This document shows positions 1 to 7,820 of a DNA stretch of 19,180 nucleotides, piece after piece. The position numbers were made by a program, and so were the translations under genes. The notes under the pieces are model-generated. The model was given only the letters and a program-made list of their open reading frames with translations. It did no database searches and was not told the origin of the DNA. The stretch's first letter is position 1, and each line of letters opens with the position of its first letter. Source of the DNA: Bacteriovoracaceae bacterium (GTDB taxonomy: Bacteria > Bdellovibrionota > Bacteriovoracia > Bacteriovoracales > Bacteriovoracaceae); assembly GCA_947440875.1 (NCBI GenBank), contig CANETG010000018.1, positions 1 to 19,180 of the forward strand. Direction: 5' to 3'.

Positions 1-1
1 C

Positions 2-325
2 TACACCATCACCGGCGACATCGCCGAATTCGGCCGCAAAGAAATCGGCGACCGTCAACTCTGGGGCATTTTGGGAAGTGGAAAACAACAAGTCGCTTAC
101 TCGAAAGTAGTATTGAACGTAGTTGACGTCGAAACATCTGAAGTTGTTTATTCGGTATCCGGCGCGGGCGAGTACGCTCTTAGTAACCGCGAAGTGATTG
201 GCTTCGGTGGAACCGCCTCTTATGATTCAACACTCAATGGAAAAGTTTTGGATCTCGCGATGAGAGAAGCTGTTGATCGTCTCGTCGAAGGGATGGAGCA
301 GAAGAAATGGGCCGCGAATAAATAA
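2..325 (+). CDS. CsgG/HfaB-family outer-membrane protein, C-terminal part (5' end outside window)
   Basis: The reading frame is open from the left edge, so this is the last 107 codons of a longer gene. It matches the C-terminal part of the CsgG family: a segment YTITGDIAEFG, then QVAYSKVVLNVVDV, then GFGGTASYDSTLNGKVLDLA, ending in a helix that carries AVDRLVEGM. CsgG proteins are lipoproteins that form outer-membrane export channels or act as periplasmic assembly factors. The N-terminal lipobox would lie outside the window. The TAA stop overlaps the ATG of the next gene by one base, so the three genes are very likely one operon. Company with DUF4810 and DUF799 lipoproteins, rather than curli genes, argues against a classical curli exporter. 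Family assignment is confident; the exported substrate is unknown. Confidence 0.88.
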   Translation, partial: YTITGDIAEFGRKEIGDRQLWGILGSGKQQVAYSKVVLNVVDVETSEVVYSVSGAGEYALSNREVIGFGGTASYDSTLNGKVLDLAMREAVDRLVEGMEQKKWAANK

Positions 326-678
326 TGAAAAATTCTTTTTTATTACTTTTACTTCTCGGTCTGGGGAGCTGCGCCTCTCACTCGATCTACTACTGGGGAC
401 ATTATCAAGATCTCCTCTATGATCAGTACCAGACACCTGGTAAATCCACGCCAGAGATTCAGGCCCTGAAGCTTGAAGAAGATATCGAGAAAGCGCGAAG
501 TCAAAATAAACCGCTACCTCCTGGATTCTTCGCTCACCTGGGATATCAGTATCTCCAGATGGGCAGAACCGACGACGCCAAAGTCAGCTTCGAATCTGAG
601 AAGAGGCAGTTTCCCGAATCAGCGGTGCTCATGGACCGCTTCTTGAAAAAGTTTAATACCAAGGCACGCACCAAATGA
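325..678 (+). CDS. DUF4810-type lipoprotein
   Basis: A 117-residue protein with a classic lipoprotein signal: a run of leucines followed by LGSC, giving Cys16 as the lipidated residue. The mature part starts with aromatic residues (IYYWGHYQDLLYDQY, about 21-35), a hallmark of DUF4810 lipoproteins. It ends in a TPR-like helical hairpin (about 66-105, with HLGYQYLQMGRTDDAKVSFE). It should sit in the outer membrane facing the periplasm. It starts on the last base of the CsgG stop codon and ends in an ATGA overlap with the next gene, so translation is coupled. The CsgG, DUF4810, DUF799 order is known from other Gram-negative bacteria, where the three probably form one complex. No enzymatic motif is visible. 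Confidence 0.82.
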   Translation: MKNSFLLLLLLGLGSCASHSIYYWGHYQDLLYDQYQTPGKSTPEIQALKLEEDIEKARSQNKPLPPGFFAHLGYQYLQMGRTDDAKVSFESEKRQFPESAVLMDRFLKKFNTKARTK

Positions 679-1292
679 AATACCTCGCTCTCCTTTTTTT
701 CCTGGTGAGCTGTGCCACTCCCTATAACTATGAAAATTTCAGAGCGGCTAAGCCTCGCTCTATCCTGATCCTGCCGCCGATGAGTAATAGCACCGATGTG
801 CGCGCCACCTACAGCTATCTTTCAACGGTCACTATGCCTGTGGCGGAGAAAGGCTTCTACGTTTTTCCGGTCGCGATGATTGACCAGATGATGAAGGAAA
901 ATGGATTGCCATCGGCAAATGAGATGCATCAGGCGTCGGTGAAAAAGATTCGCGAGATCATTAATCCCGATGCGATCCTCTACCTCACCTTAGAGACATA
1001 CGGAACGAGTTACGTCATTGTCGACAGTCAAACGACCGTGACTGTATCTGGAAAAATGATTTCTACCGTTACAGGGGACGTCATCTGGGAAGGACGTGCT
1101 AGTGCCAATGATGGAGCTCAGTCGGGTGACGGTGGAATTGCTGGAATTTTGATAGGAGCTATGATCAAACAAGCAGTGAACTCAAGTGTAGATAACGCAC
1201 ACAATATCGCCCCCCAGGCGAACAACATGCTCTTTAGTAATGAGAACTCTGGATTACTTAATGGGCCCTATCATCCGAAGCCTCAGTACTAG
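675..1292 (+). CDS. DUF799 (GNA1162-like) lipoprotein
   Basis: A 205-residue lipoprotein with lipobox LVSC, giving Cys13 as the acylated residue. The segment after it, with PRSILILPPMSNSTDVRATYSY, is the typical opening of DUF799/GNA1162-like proteins, whose fold resembles the periplasmic part of TolB/CsgG-type proteins. Further family-like features are PDAILYLTLETYGTSY (about 100-115) and a glycine-rich stretch near 150-160. The start ATG overlaps the preceding TGA (ATGA). It closes a three-gene unit of outer-membrane proteins. Forty bases separate it from the helicase gene, with no clear terminator between. Role: probably assembly or stabilisation of the CsgG-family partner; this is inference from gene order. 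Confidence 0.82.
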   Translation: MKYLALLFFLVSCATPYNYENFRAAKPRSILILPPMSNSTDVRATYSYLSTVTMPVAEKGFYVFPVAMIDQMMKENGLPSANEMHQASVKKIREIINPDAILYLTLETYGTSYVIVDSQTTVTVSGKMISTVTGDVIWEGRASANDGAQSGDGGIAGILIGAMIKQAVNSSVDNAHNIAPQANNMLFSNENSGLLNGPYHPKPQY

Positions 1293-1332
1293 AAAATAAA
1301 AAATCTCCGACGATTAGTGATAAGATTTTTGA

Positions 1333-3825
1333 ATGACATGGCCATTATTTCATCTCCTCCAGCGCAAAAACGATCCGAAGACTCAGCCGCTTGACCTGTT
1401 CCTCGATTTCGTGGCCGAGTCTCGCCTCGAGCTCTATCCCGCGCAGGAAGAAGCAATTCTTGAACTCTACTCCGGCAAGAACGTCATCTTAAACACGCCA
1501 ACCGGATCGGGGAAGTCGCTCGTGGCCGCTGCTCTCCACTTTCAGTCCATGGTCCTAGGCCGAAGATCGATCTACACCTGCCCGATCAAAGCTCTCGCGA
1601 ACGAAAAATTTTTAAGCCTGTGTAAGGACTTCGGTCCCGATCAAGTCGGAATGATCACGGGGGATGCGACAGTAAATCCAGGGGCCCCGATTATTTGTTG
1701 TACCGCCGAGATTCTCTCAAACATGGCCTTGAGGCTCGGAGCGGATACTCCCTACCATGATATCATCATCGATGAATTCCACTATTACTCGGACCGCGAC
1801 CGCGGTGTGGCCTGGCAGATTCCCCTCCTCACACTTTCAAAGTCCCGGTTTCTTCTCATGTCAGCGACTCTCGGGGACACGGAATTTTTTGAGCAAAAGC
1901 TTAACGATTTAACCGGTTCCGAGACCGTCGTCGTTCGCTCCACAAATCGCCCGGTGCCGCTCGACTTCAAGTACTCCGAGCGCCCCCTTCATTTCCAGAT
2001 TCAGGAACTCATCAGTACAGGTCTGTCTCCTATTTACCTCGTGAGCTTCGCTCAACGGGAATGCGCCGAAGAGGCGCAGAAGCTTCTCAGTGTGGACTTC
2101 TGCTCAAAAGATGAGAAGCGGAAGATCGCTGTCGAACTCGAGGGTGTCGACTTTCGCACACCTTATGGAAAAGACCTGCAGCGCTTTCTCAAACACGGAG
2201 TCGGTCTTCATCACGCAGGTCTTCTTCCGCGCTACCGAGTACTCGTAGAAAAACTCGCTCAGAAAGGGCTCCTGAAAGTCATTTGCGGAACCGACACTCT
2301 CGGAGTCGGAGTGAACGTGCCGATTCGGACGGTCCTCTTTACCAAGCTCTGCAAGTTCGACGGTCAGAAGACAACTATTCTTTCTGTGCGAGACTTCCAG
2401 CAAATCAGCGGTCGCGCTGGACGAAAGGGCTTTGACGACTTCGGCACCGTCGTCGTTCAGGCCGCTGAGCACGTCATTGAAAATTTAGGCATGACTCTTA
2501 AAGCGGCAAACGACCCCAAGAAAGCAAAAAAAATGGTGCTGAAAAAGCCACCGGAAAAAGGCTATCTTCCTTGGGACAAGACGACGATGGAAAAGCTCGC
2601 CACTGGAAAACCCGAGGCCCTCGTCTCTCGTTTCCAGGTCTCCCACGCGATGATCTTGAACGTCCTTTCGCGCGAAGGAACAAAAAACTGCACTGCACTC
2701 CGGGATCTCATCAGAAAATCCCACGAATCCCCTGAGCAGAAAAAGACTCACGAAAAACTCGCGTTCCAACTCTTCCGATCGCTCTGGGAGCGGAAAATCG
2801 TCGACCTGAAAAATCTTCAAGTCAACGTTGACCTCCAGCACGACTTCTCGCTTCACCAAACGCTCTCGCTTTATCTCATCGATACCATCGCTCAACTTGA
2901 TCGAGAGTCGGGAGAATACCCGCTCCATCTCCTGACATTAGTCGAATCGATCCTGGAGAATCCGGATCTTATTTTAAGAAGGCAGCTCGACAAAATGAAA
3001 ACCCTTCGCATGGCCGAGATGCGGGCAGAGGGCCTTGAGTATGATGAGCGAATAGAAGAACTCGAAAAAGTCGAGTACCCCAAACCAAACCGCGACTTCA
3101 TCTACAACACCTGGAACGCATTCGCGGCAGCACACCCGTGGGTCGGGCAAGATAACATTCGTCCGAAGTCTATTGCCCGTGAGATGTTCGAGAATTTCTT
3201 ATCCTTCCACGACTACATCAAAGAGTACGGACTTGAGCGTGTTGAGGGGCTTCTTCTGCGCTACCTCTCGGAGACCTACAAGGTCCTCGTCCAAACTGTC
3301 CCCGATACTGCTCGGAGCGATGAAGTCGATGAGATCATCGACTACCTAGGGAGTATGCTTAAAAACGTCGACTCAAGTCTCGTCGAAGAATGGGAGAAAC
3401 TGCGAAACCCATCTTATGTGAAACCGATGTCTGACAGGGACGATCGTCTGGCGATTCAAGAGGCAAATCAGAAACTTAAAAAAGCTCAGATGATTGCGAT
3501 CCGAAACGAAGTGTTTCGCGTGATAAGGCTTCTTAGTTTCGGGCAGTACGAAGAAGCTGCGGCCTTGATCGGAGCCAACACGAATGAGATCGAAGATTTC
3601 ATGAAGCAGTTTTTCACCGAGCACGAAGCGATTCTCCTCACGCCGGACGCACGTGCCCTCAAATTCTCCCAGATTCATGAGCCGGAGGAAGGAGTATTCT
3701 CGGTGGTCCAGACGCTTATCGATCCCGAAGGGAGGAACGACTGGCGGATACTTCTTGAAGCACGTTTAGGTAAGGAAACTGGAGAGCGGGTGGTTTTGCG
3801 GTTTAAAGAGCTCTCGGAGATTTGA
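1333..3825 (+). CDS. Ski2-like DEAD/DEAH-box helicase, DUF3516 type
   Basis: An 830-residue superfamily 2 helicase. Visible motifs in order: Walker A TPTGSGKS (55-62), motif Ia-like CPIKALANEKF (83-93), motif II DEFH (147-150), motif III MSATL (176-180), then in the second RecA domain GLHHAGLLPRYR (291-302), GTDTLGVGVNVP (319-330) and motif VI QISGRAGRKG (357-366). The DEFH box and the GLHHAGLLP block mark it as Ski2/Mtr4-like rather than RNA-specific DEAD. Residues from about 420 to the end form a long mostly helical region that fits the DUF3516 helicase architecture. It probably unwinds RNA or DNA with ATP in the cytoplasm. ATG at 1333 is the only start before the motifs, though its ribosome site is poor. 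It converges on the next gene with a 20-base gap. Confidence 0.88.
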   Translation: MTWPLFHLLQRKNDPKTQPLDLFLDFVAESRLELYPAQEEAILELYSGKNVILNTPTGSGKSLVAAALHFQSMVLGRRSIYTCPIKALANEKFLSLCKDFGPDQVGMITGDATVNPGAPIICCTAEILSNMALRLGADTPYHDIIIDEFHYYSDRDRGVAWQIPLLTLSKSRFLLMSATLGDTEFFEQKLNDLTGSETVVVRSTNRPVPLDFKYSERPLHFQIQELISTGLSPIYLVSFAQRECAEEAQKLLSVDFCSKDEKRKIAVELEGVDFRTPYGKDLQRFLKHGVGLHHAGLLPRYRVLVEKLAQKGLLKVICGTDTLGVGVNVPIRTVLFTKLCKFDGQKTTILSVRDFQQISGRAGRKGFDDFGTVVVQAAEHVIENLGMTLKAANDPKKAKKMVLKKPPEKGYLPWDKTTMEKLATGKPEALVSRFQVSHAMILNVLSREGTKNCTALRDLIRKSHESPEQKKTHEKLAFQLFRSLWERKIVDLKNLQVNVDLQHDFSLHQTLSLYLIDTIAQLDRESGEYPLHLLTLVESILENPDLILRRQLDKMKTLRMAEMRAEGLEYDERIEELEKVEYPKPNRDFIYNTWNAFAAAHPWVGQDNIRPKSIAREMFENFLSFHDYIKEYGLERVEGLLLRYLSETYKVLVQTVPDTARSDEVDEIIDYLGSMLKNVDSSLVEEWEKLRNPSYVKPMSDRDDRLAIQEANQKLKKAQMIAIRNEVFRVIRLLSFGQYEEAAALIGANTNEIEDFMKQFFTEHEAILLTPDARALKFSQIHEPEEGVFSVVQTLIDPEGRNDWRILLEARLGKETGERVVLRFKELSEI

Positions 3826-3845
3826 AGCGGTCATCACTAAAGGCT

Positions 3846-4952
3846 TCAGGCTTGCGCTTCGTCTAAATAAGGTGCGACCAACTCTCTAAGAGGAATCGCC
3901 ATTTTACGATTCTGATAGATTCGAATCAAGGAAAAAAGACTCCTCATCATCAAAAGGACCCAAGGATCTGTCACTTCTCTCAGCAATTTGATTTTCTGAC
4001 CAAACTCACTTTCCAAGTCCTTTGAGTAAGACCAGTCTGGGTGAATGGATTCGGCCAGGAGTGGTTCAAACAAAGCATCTCGGAGTTGTTGTTCGCGTCC
4101 CTTAAACCAAGTTCTCTCAAGCCTAATTCCGAAGTCTAAAAAAGCTTGAGCGACATCTTGATTCATCAGAAGTTTTTTAAAACCTGAAATCCGCCTGGGA
4201 GAAATGATCTGGCTGCAACCATAATCAAAGACGACAACTTGTCCGTCTTGATTCATCCCCCAGTTCCGGTCATTGAGATCACCGTGAAGAGTTCCGTGTT
4301 GGAGCAGGGATTCAAAGAAGAATGTGAAAATATGAAAGTTTTGAAAATGTGAGAGATCTTTGGCAAGAGTGGAATCAACCCATTCCTGGCAAAGAGCGGA
4401 AACAGTTGAGAACTCCTGGATGACCATGGGTATCTTGAAGCGGGTATCACTTTTAAAGATCGCTGAAAACTTTTTCTGAAAGTCTGCCTCTCGTGAGAGA
4501 TCTGTTTCTTCTTTAAAGACTTCAGTGAGAAACTTATTAAAAACTTGTTGATCAAAAGAAAAACCTTTCGCCTTGGAGAAATATTTCCCCAGGAGAAGAA
4601 TGTTCTCAATTTCTTTTTCAAGCTTCTTCCTGATGCCAGGATGAAGAATTTTTAGTGCGTAATTTTTTTGATTCAACTCGATATGAAAAACCTGCCCCAT
4701 GGAAGCGGCCAGCACTTCATCTGAAACTTGGATCTCTTGGTTGTGGTGTTTGAAGAAGAACGCTTTCGCCTCAAGCGCAGACACAGAAGATTTAGGGAGC
4801 TGCGACTCTTTCCCTTGAGCGAGGATTTGCCCAAGCTTGGCACTTAGACCTTGGGAGTTCAGAAGCTCCTGTGCCCAAAATTCCTGCGCCTCATTGGGCA
4901 TGTAGCGGTACTTCAAGCGCAGATACGATATTTTAAAAAAAGTTGTTAACAT
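3846..4952 (-). CDS. AarF/UbiB (ABC1) family protein kinase-like protein, short form
   Basis: About 368 residues. Counting from the TTG six bases upstream, the family signatures are KLGQ (41-44, the KxGQ motif), AASMGQV (84-90, alanine-rich loop), the ATP-binding lysine in ALKILHPG (Lys103), ETDLSREADF (151-160), HGDLNDRN (225-232, catalytic loop) and VFDYG (243-247, the DFG equivalent). The family supports ubiquinone synthesis or other lipid metabolism as an atypical ATPase/kinase. This protein is shorter than standard UbiB and lacks obvious C-terminal membrane helices, so its substrate is open. The start could be the TTG at 4958 or the ATG at 4952; neither has a strong ribosome site, and I prefer the ATG. 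No ubiquinone genes lie nearby. Confidence 0.82.
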   Translation of the reverse strand: MLTTFFKISYLRLKYRYMPNEAQEFWAQELLNSQGLSAKLGQILAQGKESQLPKSSVSALEAKAFFFKHHNQEIQVSDEVLAASMGQVFHIELNQKNYALKILHPGIRKKLEKEIENILLLGKYFSKAKGFSFDQQVFNKFLTEVFKEETDLSREADFQKKFSAIFKSDTRFKIPMVIQEFSTVSALCQEWVDSTLAKDLSHFQNFHIFTFFFESLLQHGTLHGDLNDRNWGMNQDGQVVVFDYGCSQIISPRRISGFKKLLMNQDVAQAFLDFGIRLERTWFKGREQQLRDALFEPLLAESIHPDWSYSKDLESEFGQKIKLLREVTDPWVLLMMRSLFSLIRIYQNRKMAIPLRELVAPYLDEAQA

Positions 4953-5036
4953 GGCCAATAGTCTATCCGTTTTTCAAAGGCTAGCCAAACCAACTGATCG
5001 TCCATCGCTTGTTTCCGACAAATCAGCTCCTCAAAA

Positions 5037-6134
5037 TCACTGGATTGGTGTGATCTCCTTGGTCATAAAAATTCTGGTCGACGAATCAGAGATTTCCATT
5101 TGCTTGATGGATGAAAAATTAATTTTTTTAAGGTCAATTTTATTCACTTGTCTACTATGCATAGAGTGGAAGTAATAAATACGATTTGTTAAATCAGAAG
5201 CTGAAGTGACCTGGGTCGCCCCCACAATATCTGAAGGGATCGACTTTGGTGGAAGTTGCGCTCCTAGAGGAATGTTAAAGCTATCCAAGATTCTGAATGC
5301 CTCACTGATAGCATCCGTGCTGTCTTTGAGGGAGCGACAACTTGCTGTAAAGGCCGCCGCTCGGATAAATCGCGAAGGAGGAGTGAAGTCGCCGGGGAGT
5401 CCCATCATTCCTGAACCTCCTCCTAGCGGCGAAAGATTTAAATTACCAATCTTTATGTTCGGACTTGGATGAGGTGAGAGCTTGAGGTAATTTTTCATAT
5501 TCGTAATGTGCCAATCATAGGTTGGAGAATTGGTTATTACTCCAAGGAATGAGTCGTACACTTTAATTTCTCCACCATTGACCATTTCAACAACTATACT
5601 TTCTCCAGTTTGGTCACTTATTTTCCAATGAAATGGGAGAGGAGCTCCACCAAATCGCTTGTCCTCAACGTTCACGACATTGACTGCATCGAGGTTTTTA
5701 CGGACTTCATCAACAGTTCTAAAAGAAGAAAGCAGCCATTGCATGTAATCGCCAACACTAAATGAGTTTTGGGCCTTAGAAGGATCGTATTTTTTATACT
5801 CAGCAAAGCCTGGCAAGTAATACATTCCCACATAGAGTCCGTGCTCATTGAGACCATCAGGACCGAAAGGCTGACCATAGGCCATTAATGAGACAAAACC
5901 GTTCTTTCCGACCCACTTCTTGCCGTTCGGGCCATCGGGGGTCAAACCAACAAAATTTTTCCCTCTAGGAATAATAACGATGCGGTCGTGTTGAGCATCA
6001 CTTAACGCCCACTCAACTGTTCGTGCCACAACAACTGTTCCGTCCTTTGCCTTGAGTGAAATACCCGTGCAAGATAGTGCGTTGTTTCTAACTATCGAAA
6101 CAAAAAAATACACTATTAACAAAATGACTTTCAC
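5037..6134 (-). CDS. Secreted choloylglycine hydrolase / penicillin V acylase-family Ntn hydrolase
   Basis: A 365-residue linear-amide C-N hydrolase. A Sec signal peptide (1-21, ending NNALS) directly precedes Cys22, which would become the N-terminal nucleophile after processing. Family residues: CTGISLKAKDG, ARTVEW with Arg38 and Glu41 (positions 17 and 20 counted from the nucleophile), DGLNEHGL (93-100), TNSPTYDWHITNMKNY with Asn202, and PPSRFIRAAAF near 252-262. Bile salt hydrolases, penicillin V acylases and some N-acyl-homoserine-lactone acylases share this fold, so the likely reaction is cleavage of an N-acyl amide in the periplasm or outside the cell. The start is GTG, preceded by GGGAGG at 6139-6144. 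Glu41 replaces the Asp common in classic bile salt hydrolases. Substrate is not predictable from sequence. Confidence 0.88.
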   Translation of the reverse strand: MKVILLIVYFFVSIVRNNALSCTGISLKAKDGTVVVARTVEWALSDAQHDRIVIIPRGKNFVGLTPDGPNGKKWVGKNGFVSLMAYGQPFGPDGLNEHGLYVGMYYLPGFAEYKKYDPSKAQNSFSVGDYMQWLLSSFRTVDEVRKNLDAVNVVNVEDKRFGGAPLPFHWKISDQTGESIVVEMVNGGEIKVYDSFLGVITNSPTYDWHITNMKNYLKLSPHPSPNIKIGNLNLSPLGGGSGMMGLPGDFTPPSRFIRAAAFTASCRSLKDSTDAISEAFRILDSFNIPLGAQLPPKSIPSDIVGATQVTSASDLTNRIYYFHSMHSRQVNKIDLKKINFSSIKQMEISDSSTRIFMTKEITPIQ

Positions 6135-6167
6135 AAAACCTCCCTAGGAACTATTCAGATTCAACTA

Positions 6168-6197
6168 ATTCTATGATCGATAACTTCTACGTGTCAT
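6168..6197 (-). promoter_or_regulatory. Candidate sigma-70 promoter for the choloylglycine-hydrolase-family gene
   Basis: On the minus strand ATGACA (-35, 5 of 6 consensus bases) and TAGAAT (-10, 5 of 6) are separated by 18 bases. The GTG start lies 33 bases beyond the -10 box, with the GGGAGG ribosome site between. Pattern match only. Confidence 0.4.
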
Positions 6198-6261
6198 TTT
6201 TTTTTATTGATTGAAGTAAAATGCTAAAAGGGTGATTCAAAAAAAGAAATGGAGTGGTTCA

Positions 6262-7107
6262 ATGTCATCAAATGAAAAACGGTCCTTATTTCAAATAGGG
6301 GCAACGACGATCCTTGCTATCGCAATAGCTTACTTAGCATTCGTCCTTCAAAGTATTGTTTCGGTTGTCCCCGATCTAATCAATTTTCTCGATAAAAATA
6401 ATTATCAGTTATCACCTGCTATCCAAGAAGTCAGAGAGATTAGAAAAATGATCCCTGGAATACTTGTCGAGATTCAAGATATCAAAAAGCTAGTTCCTGT
6501 TATGGCCCGTGAAATGGCAAAAATCTCAGACCAAGTCCCTCGCACCCTTGAAACAGTAAATTCTCTAGCGCCCATCATTTTAAAAACGACTAGTGAAGTG
6601 ACACAACTTCGTAAAGAAACCATCCCACTCATTCTGCAAGAAAGTAAAAAAATTCGGGCTTCAATCCCCACTTATCTAAATGGGACACAAAAAATAGTAA
6701 AGGATGTCCAAATAGCGGTTAATGAAGCGTCTAAGATCAGTGAGAATGTCGGCAAAGGAGTCATAAGCGGCTTGGTGAAATCACCGTTTCAGTTATTTTC
6801 ATCCATGGCCAGCTCTGTCTCAGGATTGTTTAAAGATGATAAGCTCTCAGGCAAGGATTTATCAATCATGACCGAAGTAGGCGCCGTAGTTATCGAATCA
6901 AAAGAGCTTAATTTTTCCAGGAAGTGGGAGAACAAAGAGTCTAAACGTTTTGGTGAAATAAAATTAGTTTCAATAGATCTAGTGACTAGATGCAAACGAT
7001 TAGAATTAACTATTCATAAAAAAAATGAAAAAACATCTCTCTATAACTATAAGTTTTGTAGAGACATCAATAATGAATGGGTTTACGTAAAAGAAGGTTC
7101 GGATTAA
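6262..7107 (+). CDS. Membrane-anchored helical protein with proline-punctuated repeats, unknown family
   Basis: I do not recognise a named family. The preferred start is the ATG at 6262, because GGAG (6251-6254) sits seven bases upstream; the earlier GTG at 6232 has no properly spaced site. The 281-residue product has one N-terminal membrane helix (about 10-36) and no cleavage site, so the rest should face the periplasm. Residues 52-146 form amphipathic helix broken at regular intervals by [IV]P: Pro65, 79, 93, 122 and 136, mostly 14 apart. A second hydrophobic or amphipathic stretch follows near 165-200. The C-terminal 80 residues are a mixed domain with two cysteines (TRCKRLEL and KFCRDINN). 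It is divergent from the secreted hydrolase gene and more AT-rich than the first 4 kb. It resembles tethered periplasmic spacer proteins, but no function is claimed. Confidence 0.7.
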   Translation: MSSNEKRSLFQIGATTILAIAIAYLAFVLQSIVSVVPDLINFLDKNNYQLSPAIQEVREIRKMIPGILVEIQDIKKLVPVMAREMAKISDQVPRTLETVNSLAPIILKTTSEVTQLRKETIPLILQESKKIRASIPTYLNGTQKIVKDVQIAVNEASKISENVGKGVISGLVKSPFQLFSSMASSVSGLFKDDKLSGKDLSIMTEVGAVVIESKELNFSRKWENKESKRFGEIKLVSIDLVTRCKRLELTIHKKNEKTSLYNYKFCRDINNEWVYVKEGSD

Positions 7108-7177
7108 ATGAACTTCCTATTGAGCGGGGTAACTCCCTCTAATCTAAATATTGTCGCTTTTAGTGTCGATGAACATT

Positions 7178-7663
7178 TTACCTTCGCTTGAGAATCTTCT
7201 TGAAAGCTTTGATGGCTTCCGGAGCTTTTTTTAGATCTGCCTTTGCAGCGACAACGATTTCAATCAATTCTTTTTGCGTAATTTTCCCCAGGGCTAGAAC
7301 TTCGCAACCCAGGGCCTCTAAAGGATCTGTTATTTTCGAAATCGTATAATACTGAGGCCAGAGATTTGCCGGTTCGTTACTACCTCCTGCACAGAGGGGG
7401 ATGAAGTGGTCGACCTTGTACTGGCCACGATCACCTGAGAGGCTGTATCCAAATGCCCGGTAGGTGATGAAAATGGATTCTTTGTTGAAGGAGTTCAGGG
7501 CCCGCTCGCAGTAGGGAATCTGTTCTGGATAGCGATAGGAGTCCGGGGTTATGCAAAGGGCCCCTGGAGTGAGTGAAGGCTCAGGCGAACGAGGATAAGC
7601 GTTTCCCGCGGAGGTATTCGTCGCAAAGAGAATCATAGCAATGATGAGAATGTGTTTCACCAT
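7178..7663 (-). CDS. Secreted HNH-type nuclease-like protein
   Basis: A 161-residue protein with a signal peptide (1-19, ending TSAG). Its core carries YKVDHFIPLCAGGSNEPANLWPQ (82-104): the DH pair (85-86), the GGSN turn (93-96) and the NLWPQ ending are the standard HNH beta-beta-alpha signature, with His86 as the general base and Asn96/Asn100 as further motif residues. An N-terminal block with PGALCITPD and IPYCERAL supplies two cysteines (37, 52) that could form a disulfide in the mature protein. Family members cut DNA or RNA; export suggests a role on extracellular nucleic acid, such as nutrient scavenging. The C-terminus is lysine-rich and may help nucleic acid binding. The ATG at 7663 lacks a good ribosome site. 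It faces the preceding gene tail to tail across 70 bases. Confidence 0.75.
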   Translation of the reverse strand: MVKHILIIAMILFATNTSAGNAYPRSPEPSLTPGALCITPDSYRYPEQIPYCERALNSFNKESIFITYRAFGYSLSGDRGQYKVDHFIPLCAGGSNEPANLWPQYYTISKITDPLEALGCEVLALGKITQKELIEIVVAAKADLKKAPEAIKAFKKILKRR

Positions 7664-7688
7664 GTCGATAATGACTGCTGAATTGGGC

Positions 7689-7767
7689 TTTGAGAACTAA
7701 CCAGGTAAATATCACCACATACTAAGCTTCGAAGTTCGGAAAGGTTTTCTATTGTGTGGTTCTCAAA
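7689..7767. repeat. Nested inverted repeats, possible folded RNA leader
   Basis: TTTGAGAAC (7689-7697) is repeated as its exact reverse complement GTTCTCAAA (7759-7767). Within the interval ACCACA (7714-7719) complements TGTGGT (7755-7760), overlapping the right arm by two bases, so two pairings compete. The palindrome CTTCGAAG (7727-7734) sits near the middle. On the minus strand this lies in the likely leader of the secreted nuclease gene. Confidence 0.35.
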
Positions 7768-7800
7768 TCGTCAGTTGCAGCCTTCCGCCGAAGTCTTTGA

Positions 7801-7820
7801 ATGTATACTCAAGTATACAT
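7801..7820. promoter_or_regulatory. Perfect 20-base dyad, operator candidate
   Basis: ATGTATACT and AGTATACAT are exact reverse complements separated by CA, and TTTT follows directly. It lies 240 bases before the cysteine-loop cassette and about 137 bases before the nuclease start on the other strand. With a two-base centre it suits a dimeric repressor site better than a terminator hairpin, and no gene ends just before it on either strand. Confidence 0.4.

Noticed and set aside
2104..2928. Long minus-strand frames within the helicase gene
   Set aside because: They are antisense shadows of a strongly supported helicase gene and show no motif of their own.
3823..3848. TGAAGC/GCTTCA inverted repeat between the convergent helicase and kinase genes
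   Set aside because: The stem is only six base pairs with a 14-base loop and no T-run, too weak to call a terminator.
6232..6261. Upstream GTG start for the repeat-containing membrane protein
   Set aside because: The GTG follows a purine run with no spacing, while the ATG at 6262 has GGAG seven bases upstream.
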